Notes under the pieces: generated by a model
The model's database searches: none
What the model was told of the DNA's origin: nothing
The model's input: the letters and a program-made list of their open reading frames with translations, nothing else
Position numbers and translations under genes: made by a program
Shown: positions 18,243 to 27,324 of the stretch, in pieces
How positions within the stretch are numbered: the first letter of the stretch is position 1
Layout of the letters: every line of letters starts with the position of its first letter
NCBI GenBank assembly: GCA_037893245.1
Contig: JBAIAA010000531.1
Coordinates: forward strand, 1,674,001 to 1,738,000
Source of the DNA: Crossaster papposus
Lineage: Eukaryota > Echinodermata > Asteroidea > Velatida > Solasteridae
Length of the DNA: 64,000 nucleotides
Reading direction: 5' to 3'

Positions 18243-19577
18243 TACACTGTTAGAAAAGTAGTGTTACCCCAACACCGAAAAACAGTGTTCACTTCATTTG
18301 AACACTACTTTTCGGTATTCAAAACGGTGTTCACTTGATTGAACACCGTTTTCTGCTTTCAAAATGGTGTCCACCCAATTGAACACTATTTGTCGGTGTT
18401 CAAAATGGTGTTCACTTGATTGAACACCATTTTTTGGTGTTCAAAAATGGTGTCCACTAAATTCAACACTACTTTTCGGTGTTCATTCTGCACCGAATAT
18501 TGGCGTTGGATCAATACTGTTTCTCGGTGTCGAGTAAGGATGTACACCGCCCAAGGGTGTTGAATAAACCCTAGTTTTCAGTGTCCAGGTGAGCTACACC
18601 GTTGTTCGGTGCACTGCAAAAACTGTGGTGTTAAAATTTTAACACCAATGTTTTTTTAATCTTTTGGAATGAAAATTGGTGTTAAAATGAAGTAAAATGA
18701 TTCTTGAAGTATTAGTTTAAAATCAAGTACTGTTGTTACGTACTTTTGGTGTTAAATTTGACCTAGTGCGCATGCGTGTGTGAAATAAAGCCCTCTGATT
18801 GGTCGATAAGGAATTATGGGATATGTTAACAATAGTCGATGTTAAATTGTTGTATTTAGTCCAAAAATTCATTTTTTTACCATAATATGTAATTATTTAA
18901 ACGATTCCATGATTGAATTTTGATTTTTGTGCAACATAGTTACAAATTCCCGTTACATTTTATTCGTTTTCAAATTTTGACATTATTCCTAAAAACTAGC
19001 TGTGACATCGTCGTGGACAAAAAAAGCGTAGTATAAAACTAACAACGGCAATGGCTATGTGTGTAGTACGTATTCAGTAGGAATAGGTTATTATTGTATG
19101 GATGTGTAATAAGTCAGTTCTTGGTAATATTTCATTACGTAATTTGTCCATGCAGTTAATATGTACAAAATTATAGTGTTAAAACAGTACATTATTCGCT
19201 AGAATGACGTGATATCCACGTGAAATTTTGCATCAGGGTGTACACCAAAATTGGTGTTAAAAAAATTTGATTCCCAAACTGGTGTTATTCAACACCCAAA
19301 TCCCTGCCCAATATAATCAAATGTTACACCATTGGTGTACAATTTAACACCACAGTTTTTGCAGTGTGTTCACTTGACACTGATCATCAGTGTTCAAGCT
19401 ACACTATTTAACGGTGTTGAAAAATGGACACTGTCCAGCGGTGATCACTCAACACCGATTATCGGTGTTCAGGGCCAACACCGAAAATTGGTGATGGCAA
19501 CTAATGAACCCTGAAAAACGGTGTTCAGTGAACACTGTTTTTCGGTGTTGATATAACACCCCTTTTCTAACAGTGTA
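18243..19577. mobile_element. CACTG-ended element with ACACCG subrepeats
   Basis: The ends are CACTGTTAGAAAAG (18245) and its complement ending at 19575, flanked by TA (18243-18244, 19576-19577). Both arms are built of ~40-bp direct and inverted units around ACACCGAAAA-type cores and GTGTTCACTTGA. It sits in the SINE body. Without the nested MITE it is about 576 bp and non-coding. TA duplications suggest a Tc1/mariner-type mover, but the TA copies could belong to the termini instead. Confidence 0.7.
18610..19368. mobile_element. Nested MITE, termini CACTGCAAAAACTGTGGTG
   Basis: Left CACTGCAAAAACTGTGGTGT (18612) and right, reverse complement, the same 20 bases ending at 19366. TG flanks both sides, and the rejoined flank recreates the repeat consensus CGGTGTTCACTT of the host element, proving the insertion. 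The 755-bp interior is AT-rich and non-coding, with GGTGTTAAA words repeated near each end. Confidence 0.75.
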
Positions 19578-19784
19578 CCTTCTTCTGATTGTTTTCTCTC
19601 AACAGGTTTCTTCAAGCTTGCGAGCTACAGTGCCTAGAGCGTTTTTGAGGGATCTTTGGTTTCAAAAAACAGAAAGAATTAATAACAGTAATAATATACT
19701 ATACTTCTTTATATACAAACACGTGTGCGTTTGTATACAGTGCGCGTGCTTTCATATTCAAGGTTAATAGAAAATGTAGGATTT

Positions 19785-20500
19785 TTAAAAAGCCAAACCC
19801 ACAACTAATTTCTTATTAAAATGGTGTCAAATGTTTGCAAGGCATTGGTCTACAAGTTCAAACTGGTTTGCACCCAAAACACATACAACAATAATCGCTG
19901 AAAATGCGTATACTGCTTAGAATCAGGGAAATGTACCTAAATAGGCGCAGTTTGCTAATTTAAAAGCCACGCCCACAATTAATTTCTCAGAAAAATGATA
20001 TCTAATGTTTCCAAAAATGGTTTGCAAGCCGCATTGGTATATTGGTTTGCACCCAAAAACACATGCAACAATAATCGCAGTGAAAAATGCGTATTGTTTA
20101 GAATCAGGGAAACCCCTGAAAAGGCGTGGTTTGTTAATTTAAAAACCACGCCCACAACTAATTTATTGTTAAAATGATGTCAAATGTTTGCAAGGCATTG
20201 GTCTACAAGTTCAAACTGGTTTGCACCCAAAACACATACAACAATTATCGCAGTGAAAAATGCGTACTGTTTAGAATCAGGAAAACCCCTAAAAAGGCGC
20301 GGTTTGTTAATTTAAAAACCACGCCCACAACTAATAATTTATCGTTAAAATGATGTCAAATGTTTGCAAGGCATTGGTCTACAAGTTCAAACTGGTTTGC
20401 ACCCAAACACATGCACTGATAGTCGCTGACAAATACGTACTACTTAGAATCAGGGAAACCCCTAAAAGGGGCGTGGCTTGTTAATTTTAAAGTGATATTA
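19785..20500. repeat. Right-arm subrepeats (~175 bp, 4 copies)
   Basis: Mirror image of the left-arm array: AAACCACGCCCACAAC, AAATGATGTCAAATGTTTGC, CAAGTTCAAACTGGTTTGCA and AGAATCAGGGAAA recur four times. These copies are more complete than on the left, so the arms differ by a deletion rather than by family. Confidence 0.8.
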
Positions 20501-20973
20501 TATACATAAAACATAATTAATTATCATTTGAAAACATTGTGGATATTTTCACAGATTCAACTCATCGTTAGGGACTAAAAAAACCAGTAACTGGTGTTCA
20601 TGTTTGCGTGAATATATAGCGGTTTTCACTTTTTGCCCCCTTTTTTCTAAAAATAGCCACAGAAAATGACGTAGAGGGTCCATGTTTGGGGTGTCTGGTA
20701 CGCGTAGTGCAGCGGTCTTTTCGTCTGTCGTAACCTATTTTGTACTCTATGAACTCAACTTGTTCATTTGGCATCATTTTTTAGTGGTACCTCGCTCAAC
20801 TATTTAGTACCCAGTTTTTGACCACTTTGGGGGTCCCCCAGGGGTGCATGCAGCTGGTGGTACCCGGCAGACTCTCATTTCCATTCATCTCAGGTGACCC
20901 CCTACACACTCCCATAGTCAGATATTGGTACCTAGTTCATCTAACCAAATGTCCGCGGGCTGCCGGTCTATTG

Positions 20974-21420
20974 CCATTACACATGTTTAAATGTATATAT
21001 TTAATCCTACGTATTAAACTATCTAAATATACCGATGTATGTACAAATAATTATCCTACAGACTACAAGCTACATAAACCTAAAGACTTAATAAATAAAG
21101 TAAGGTGCATAAATAAGACTACAGTATATGTAAAGAGTGTGAGTGCTGCATGTACATGATGTGGCCCTCTCTACTCTCACAGCCAGAATGACCATGGTAA
21201 ATTAAGGCCTAGCCTACTACATATAATACTATGGTGTGTACTGATGCACACTAATAACAATAGGTATTGTGATTATTCTAAATAAACTATATACAAAGAA
21301 TGTGCATGCAGTACTAAGCTAGGGTAAATCCATTTACTGTAGTGGGTGTGCAGGTAAACAACTTTAGATTAAACCACTTCAAAACATGGGGGTGCATACA
21401 ACATAGGATTGGTCACTACA
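20974..21420 (-). repeat. 5' LTR of the CsRn1-like element, U3-side part
   Basis: Matches 11274-11720 almost base for base, with rare substitutions and one extra G near 21390. It ends GGTCACTACA, followed by gcag (21421-21424), the right copy of the 4-bp duplication. Confidence 0.9.
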
Positions 21421-21424
21421 GCAG

Positions 21425-21556
21425 TAAGCTTCATGTCAGTGTTTTGACCGGCGGAGAAGTGTGATTAAACGGCCTAAGAATCACCGAAACCACAGAATAC
21501 CTGTCCGAGTTTCCTTCCTGTGTGTGTGTCGACCCCAGACAACGCTTTTCGTTACA
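21425..21556 (+). repeat. Left LTR of the outer element, part 2
   Basis: Matches 23271-23401 and completes the LTR begun at 10985. It ends TTTTCGTTACA and is followed at once by TTGGTGGCAGCAG (21557), a PBS-like start. The tRNA is not certain; a Leu-type 3' end is possible. Confidence 0.88.
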
Positions 21557-22190
21557 TTGGTGGCAGCAGTTGGCATGCAGGAGGACTAAAGGAAATCAGG
21601 TGAAGTTGTTCATGTTTTCGTGGGGCCATGATGGTGTGGCGGCCGACTCGCCCTGCGGCGGGGAGGCGGGCTGGGGTGCGGGCCCAGTTTGAAGAGGAGC
21701 CAGTGCATTCTGTGCATCACGCCGGGAGAGTTGGAGGCCTTCATTAGGGATGTTTTGGGGAACCCTAGGAGGGTTATGAGGTCATGGGAGTCTGGGTGTT
21801 TCCTGGGGAAGTTGGGGAAGGATAGCGAGGAATTTCGGGACATGCGCCAAGTGCTGGGGGTCGTCGGTGCGTCCACCCCGATTCGGAGAGAGGGCGCCCT
21901 TCCCCATATTTTGTCCGGAGCCGCTACCGGGTCTGACGGGGGGCTGCCTCATGCTGTAGACGGCGGCGCAGCAGACGTCTCGCTCCACACGGGGCGATTC
22001 CGAGCTGTGCCCTTGAATGCAGTGGGGGCGGGGCCTCGTCGGGACATTTCCTGGATCTTCTGCTGGAATTATACCGAGTCCGCGGGGGCCCAGCCCATGC
22101 TGTAAACGGCGGCACGGCAGACGTTTCGTTCCGCTCGGCGCGACTCAGTCGGCGCAGCGGGGGCAGGGCCTCGCCGGGACGCCCACGCTC
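21557..22190 (+). other. Interior of the outer LTR element: leader and unrecognised ORF
   Basis: An ORF from 21689 to 22105 (138 residues) begins MKRSQCILCITPGELEAF and has a plausible charged N-terminal half, but I recognise no family; a decayed Gag is possible. The latter half overlaps an imperfect ~130-bp duplication (GGGCCTCGTCGGGACATT near 22027 against GGGCCTCGCCGGGACG near 22167; CATGCTGTAGACGGCGGC against CATGCTGTAAACGGCGGC). Confidence 0.4.
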
Positions 22191-22191
22191 C

Positions 22192-22485
22192 CTAAGCCAG
22201 TCGCAGGAAGCAGTCGCAGTCGCAAGAGGCAGTCACAGTCGCGGCCACAGGAGCGAGTCGCAGTCGCAGGAGCCAGGCGCAGTCGCAGTCGCAGGAACCA
22301 CAGTCGTAGTCGCAAGAGCCAGTCGCAGTCGCAGGCACCATATGCAGGAGCCAGTCGCAGTCGCAGAAGCCAGTCGCAGTCCCCGGAGCCGGTCGCAGTC
22401 GCAGTCGCAGGAACCACAGTCGCAGTCGCAGGCACCAGTCGCAGTCAGAGGAGCCAGTCGCAGTCACAGTCGCAGTCAAGTCTTA
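22192..22485 (+). repeat. AGTCGC-rich repeat (Ser/Arg-Gln coding pattern)
   Basis: Irregular six- to nine-base units CAGTCGCAGTCGCAGGA fill about 290 bp. In one plus frame they read as RSRSQSQ-type dipeptides, like an SR-rich RNA-binding tail. Whether this is ever translated is unknown. Confidence 0.7.
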
Positions 22486-22495
22486 ACATTAGAGG

Positions 22496-22920
22496 GGTGT
22501 GCCGGGGCCAGGGGTGTGCCGGGGCCAGGGGTGTGCCGGGGCCAGGGGTGTGCCGGGGCCAGGGGTGTGCCGGGGCCAGGGGTGTGCCGGGGCCAGGGGT
22601 GTGCCGGGGCCAGGGGTGTGCCGGGGCCAGGGGTGTGCCGGGGCCAGGGGTGTGCCGGGGCCAGGGGTGTGCCGGGGCCAGGGGTGTGCCGGGGCCAGGG
22701 GTGTGCCGGGGCCAGGGGTGTGCCGGGGCCAGGGGTGTGCCGGGGCCAGGGGTGTGCCGGGGCCAGGGGTGTGCCGGGGCCAGGGGTGTGCCGGGGCCAG
22801 GGGTGTGCCGGGGCCAGGGGTGTGCCGGGGCCAGGGGTGTGCCGGGGCCAGGGGTGTGCCGGGGCCAGGGGTGTGCCGGGGCCAGGGGTGTGCCGGGGCC
22901 AGGGGTGTGCCGGGGCCAGG
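22496..22920. repeat. 17-bp minisatellite, 25 near-identical copies
   Basis: The unit GTGTGCCGGGGCCAGGG repeats for about 425 bp with no visible variants until the last copy. Because 17 is not a multiple of 3, all three frames on each strand cycle through the same 17-residue pattern and remain open, which produces several spurious long ORFs here. High homogeneity indicates recent expansion or gene-conversion turnover. Confidence 0.95.
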
Positions 22921-23076
22921 TGGGTGGGGCTCAACCCTAACAATTGTTGTAATGTAAATTGTTGTAATGTAAATTGTTGTATAATTGTTGGCGTTGTGCG
23001 CTTTCCGGTGCGGGTCTCCCGGGTGTGCGGCGGCAGAGCCCACCGTCTTGTTTGGGGGAAAAAGAGGTCTTCGTGT

Positions 23077-23109
<33 letters not shown>

Positions 23110-23116
23110 GGGGCTG
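23077..23116 (+). other. Poly-G run / polypurine tract before the right LTR
   Basis: Thirty-two G residues (23077-23108) then TGGGGCTG lead directly into the LTR start. The position is that of the polypurine tract that primes plus-strand cDNA. The run length is likely to be unstable or imprecise in assembly. Confidence 0.6.
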
Positions 23117-23401
23117 TGTAACGTTTGTGCCGGTTGGCCGATAGAGGGCACTAGAGCGATTCCATGGTGAAATCGCCTGGTGCTCCCTGACGGTATGCCA
23201 GGGAAACCCGTTCTTGTAAGCGCATACGCCGAACTGGTTCTGACCGGTTCCAGTGCCGCGTGATAGCGGTAAGCTTCATGTCAGTGTTTTGACCGGCGGA
23301 GAAGTGTGATTAAACGGCCTAAGAATCACCGAAACCACAGAATACCTGTCCGAGTTTCCTTCCTGTGTGTGTGTCGACCCCAGACAACGCTTTTCGTTAC
23401 A
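23117..23401 (+). repeat. Right LTR of the outer element (intact, 285 bp)
   Basis: TGTAACGTTT at the start and CGTTACA at the end; followed by ATAT (23402-23405), repeated before the left LTR at 10981-10984. This copy shows the uninterrupted target GATAGCGGTAAGC used by the CsRn1-like element in the other LTR. Confidence 0.92.
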
Positions 23402-24486
23402 ATATGATCAAAGATTAGAATTTAGTGAATATTTACACTGTTTAAGTGTTTCCTATAGTCAGTTGTATCTAACTAACAATCAATTACAACTGTGGGAAAT
23501 TAGCTTACAGAAACATAAGAAAATCATAGATATTTAGTTTATAATATATGTAACATCATACAACATTTCCTTGTATTTCACAGCTGTACCTTCTGTATTC
23601 CAACGCTCCTATAACATTGTAGCTGAATTGTAGCTGAATGTTACATACATCCTCTCCAGCTTTCATAGTAGGTAGGTGTTTATTAAGGATGGAAACCCAA
23701 GTTTAACTTTACAATATCATATAGAAATCCTGCTCTTTTTAAAAACAGAATCAGTGAACAGTTAATAAGTTGCAATATGTAGCACATTGTACTTTTGGAT
23801 TGTGAAATATGATATTCACTCGGTGGAAACTATATTCCACAAAATGTGTACATGTACAAAGATGCCTTTAGAGTTTGAAAGTGACCACTTTTATAAACTT
23901 TGTGGTTTCGGCAAAAAATTGGAAAGTGCTTGATGTACAAACTGTTTCAGTTATTGATAATGTATTATACAAATAACATGTAACTCAAATCAGACAATTC
24001 ACCTGTTTCATCTTGTCAATTTGGGATAAGAAAATCGGATGCAGATAAATGAACCATTTAACTAATCTTGTAAGTAACAATCTGGCAAAACAAATGAATT
24101 TATTTATAAGTCTGAGTGAAAATACAATGTATTAATTAACTTTATATTGATTTGTTTATTACAGATAACATCATTGACTGTCGTTAAACTTGTATATATA
24201 ATATTTTTTAATTTGAATGTAACTGGGCTGAAGTAATAAAACTGTATATAGTACCGAGGATTATTGTGCCGCCACATCCCTGTTCCCTTATTTTATGTTT
24301 TCTTTGATATTAACCCCACTTGGTTACAAAGGGCGTAGTCGGCAAGATGGGTGTGATTAAGAAGGCACTGGCAATAAATCCTTGATTTTGAAGGTACATG
24401 TATAATATACACAAATTTTTACTAAGCAATAAAAACGACAGTCAATACTCTGATTCATCAGCTGGGTTTGATGACTGCTGAGAATT
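23402..24486. other. AT-rich DNA without recognisable features
   Basis: No ORF of note and no repeat match. An AATAAA near 24233 could be a polyadenylation signal, but nothing coding precedes it. Confidence 0.4.
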
Positions 24487-24563
24487 GTAAACTATTTATA
24501 TCGCTCCATTGTTCCGTAGCGGGCTACAGAATCTACAATGCTTAGATATGGGTTTGATAGATT
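24487..24563. repeat. 77-bp direct repeat, copy 1
   Basis: Starts GTAAACTATTTATATCGC and ends near GGGTTTGATA. It recurs at 24817-24893 with about two mismatches, the two copies bracketing a 253-bp GC-richer segment. Confidence 0.85.
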
Positions 24564-24752
24564 TTTACGTAGAAACCGGAACCCGCGGCGGAACTCCGCG
24601 CGGGGAAAAAGAGGGTTGGGTGGGAGGGAAAACCGTTGATAAACTCACCACCACACTGCAACTTCTAGGTGTGCCAAACAAGAGATATTTACTCACCTCT
24701 GACGAGCTGAACTCTTACCCCGCATAGCCCTGAGAACTCCACGCCATCGGTC

Positions 24753-24818
24753 CGCTAGAATCACGAATGGCTTGATGTTTCTTCTGTCGCCCTCATTGTC
24801 TTGAGCGGTACAAATAGT
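24753..24818. repeat. 66-bp perfect repeat, copy 1 (possible exon on minus strand)
   Basis: Identical to 35457-35522. On the minus strand one frame is open through it (TAQDNEGDRRNIKPFVILA) and in this copy stays open to a strong splice donor, CAGAG followed by GTGAGT (24691-24696). The flanks of the two copies differ. It could be a duplicated exon, or a fragment of an unknown transposon. Confidence 0.55.
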
Positions 24819-24893
24819 AAACTATTTATATCGCTCCATTGTTCCGTAGCGGGCTCCAGAATCTACAATGCTTAGATATGGGTTTGATATATT
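24817..24893. repeat. 77-bp direct repeat, copy 2
   Basis: Second copy of the unit at 24487-24563; it begins where the 66-bp repeat ends. Confidence 0.85.
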
Positions 24894-24894
24894 A

Positions 24895-27300
24895 TTACCA
24901 AAGCCCCATCCGAGCTTGTGTCCCCTAAACCCTCAATATAATACTCACCATTCCACCTATCTCTCATCCCAACTCTTAGACAAAAGCCTCTCCTATCCTT
25001 AAACAGAGCACGGGGAGAGGGGTAACTTTGTTGCAGTCGTTGCAAACTCCGGGTTTGTTTTGTTTTAACCTTCTTTTCCTTCTTTTTCTATATTTTCCAA
25101 GTTTACATACATAATATATACACACTCATTATTTGTGCACATGACGTTATGGGGACATTTCAAAAGGTTGGTGTGCCTAAAACCTCTCTAAACTCAAACT
25201 CTGAAAATTATTTCGATCTACACTTTTCAACATCACCATAATTTGTCTTCTGTTATTATCCCTAACCCAATTCTACCCCTAGACCCCTTCACTAGAGACC
25301 CAAAATATTATAGGGACAGCAACATTTCCCCACAACTTTGTCAGGTTTTTTAGTATTATCATTATTTTATTTATTTTTTAAGAAAAGGTTCCTATACATA
25401 TCTCGATATATGCCTACCTATGTTTTTTATGTAAATATATATAGAGACATACATGTAAACCCACATACGCGTACATTATATCTCCGCAAGATAGGACAGC
25501 GCCTTTTGAAAACTATGCGACTGTACCATGTCTCGAACCCTGTCAAACCTGCTGCGTCGCCAACATGAAACATGTTCATTTGCAAACACCAGCTAATGTA
25601 AATACATTTTAGTGAAGAATAATGATCTTAGTTATATCTTGATAATGATTTGACCTCTAATGGGGTAGTCCCTGTACTATATGTCAACAGAAAGTGTTAC
25701 TTATATATACATTGTACCTATATTACCATTCTACATGTTCTTCAAATTATTACTGTTATTTAATTCTAAGAAATGTCTACTGGACTTGATGCCCGACACT
25801 TTGTAAGTTCAAAAACCATTCTTGATTTTCGAATGCTATGGAAAGGCGCTGAAAAAGGAGTCGAGACCTCTGAAGAAACAGGCCGCAAGATCCGCCGAGG
25901 ATAGTTGACCCTGATCTTTCCAGACTGCGTCGTGCAGGAACTGCACCGTTTGTTTACGCCTGGTTATTGTTTACAACTCAGTGTAGCGTTTAGGCCTATA
26001 TGTTTTGTTTTTCGGAAGCCCATCTGCAGTGATCCATATCTGCACCTATTTCTAAGCTCCGCTGATGCGTAAAGTGTCAGCGACCCCCGCACGGTACCCA
26101 CAAAAGGCTTTGTAACAGCGGAAAGTTCAAATAGCGCCCTCAAGTGGCTGTACCCTTTCTGTATTCTAGAAACTTCACAATTTGTATGTGCCAGGACAAG
26201 CGATCATTGCTCATGTAAATTCCGTCATTGTTGCCGCTAAGAACTTCGAAGAATGCAACAGTTGGTTAGTTAACTTATCCATTGTTATAAACAGACACTC
26301 CCGCATGTGTATTTTGTACAAGTTGGGATAATTAAATGGTAAATATGGCAACATTTAAGATGCGTTTCTGTTATCCACGTGTATGGAAATACATGGTTAT
26401 GGATTGTTGACATGTACGTGTTTATTGTCGACACATCATGCCCATTTAAGTGTATGCAAATGGCTGGGTTGCATAGTAACTTACTTATGATTTATATGTT
26501 CATTTATAATTAATATGTTTATGTTGATTGAATAATTCAATCATAAGGCACATGATTGTCCGCTTTAACCAAATGATACTGCCACTTGTTACACAATTAA
26601 TAATTGTGATATGATTTTATATATATATATTGTTGACGAGATGTTTGCGGTCTTACGTTGACAGCAGAAAACGTTTAAGCTGTAGCCGTGGGACCCTGCC
26701 GCCTCGACCAAGCTGTTGACTGCACCAGGCTGGGTCTAAATCCGATGATGAATCATCTAACCTTGGGAAGATAATGAAAGAAGAACTGGACTAATCTCTA
26801 ACCGTCTTTCCAACCGTGTGGTTGAAGAGAAGTCGCCTCCCTCTCGCACGTCTTTGTCGGTCCAAAGTCTCCAGCCCTAACGCCTAAGTTGTCACATCCA
26901 ACAGCGTGAACTTGCTTCTTTTCTTTAGAATCCCTATCTACTAGGAAGGAGACAATGCTGCGTGAAAGACATTTTCTTCTGTTTGATATCCTTCGCCTTG
27001 ATGATTATGGATAAAAAATCCTCGAGTGATGCCACTAAATATATAACTTAATTTTCTGCTTGTCGTATGCCTGCCTATCTAAAAGGCTGTTCAGCGACTT
27101 CAACCTTGCCAATACTCCATTATGCTTGAAGAAGCCAATATATGCCCAAATGTTAGCCACTGTGTACTACTAGAAACAAGATATGTCGGGGGAGAAAGCA
27201 GGCGCAAAGTTGATCTTAAAACCATATGTAGCCTGCGGTGAAGCTTCAGATGGACAGATGGACGTCATCTATTAGATCAACTTGCATAATGTAATCATTC
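24895..27300. other. Non-coding or unassigned DNA
   Basis: No protein match. A small candidate first exon occurs at 25772 (ATGTCTACTGGACTTGATGC, followed by a GTAAGT at about 25802), but no downstream exon could be tied to it. The segment 26640-27300 may be the left part of the decayed RT element to its right; no recombinase motif could be read. Confidence 0.35.
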
Positions 27301-27324
27301 GAGAGAAAGACCCAGGCAGTCTTA

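Larger units (their letters stand above)
16749..20970. mobile_element. Long-TIR DNA transposon, non-autonomous, TTG target duplication
   Basis: The 4222-bp unit begins TAGACCGGCAGCCCGCGG and ends with its exact reverse complement. TTG occurs on both sides (16746-16748, 20971-20973), and the other LTR shows one TTG at the empty site, so the boundaries are certain. The inverted arms exceed 1 kb each (about 16749-17790 and 19785-20970) and contain mirrored ~175-bp subrepeats. The loop holds unique DNA, a SINE and two further insertions. No transposase is encoded. Three-bp duplications with very long TIRs do not clearly match any family I can name; Academ or a Harbinger relative are guesses only. 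Confidence 0.9.
11139..21420 (-). mobile_element. CsRn1-like Ty3/gypsy element with an SGNH-like ORF
   Basis: Minus-strand order: 5' LTR (right, split), PBS, SGNH-like ORF, gag, protease, RT-RNase H-integrase, 3' LTR (left, 11139-11720). The LTRs run TGTAGTGACC to CTTCACTTCA in the sense direction and are about 582 bp when uninterrupted. The flanking duplication is gcgg/gcag within the LTR of the outer element. A PBS resembling the tRNA-Trp 3' end and a CHCC rather than CCHC Gag finger are both known hallmarks of the CsRn1 clade. The element is disabled by frameshifts and a changed RT catalytic residue. Without the TIR insertion its length is about 6.06 kb. Confidence 0.88.
10985..23401 (+). 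mobile_element. Outer LTR retrotransposon with 285-bp LTRs, probably non-autonomous
   Basis: The right LTR (23117-23401) starts TGTAACGTTTGTGCC and ends TTTTCGTTACA. The left LTR has the same sequence but is split at 11138/21425 by the CsRn1-like element. ATAT flanks the whole unit. After the left LTR comes a PBS-like TTGGTGGCAGCAG (21557), and before the right LTR a long G run acts as a polypurine tract. The interior (21557-23116) is only 1.56 kb, GC-rich and repeat-laden, with no recognisable pol. It therefore looks like a non-autonomous element (TRIM/LARD kind) mobilised by enzymes from another element. Confidence 0.8.

Noticed and set aside
22476-23151. Long collagen-like or proline-rich ORFs on both strands
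   Set aside because: They are produced by the 17-bp minisatellite and the G run, which are open in all frames; no independent coding signal.
25772-25802. First exon of a host gene (MSTGLDARHF then GTAAGT)
   Set aside because: Only ten codons and no second exon could be linked; not listed as a gene.
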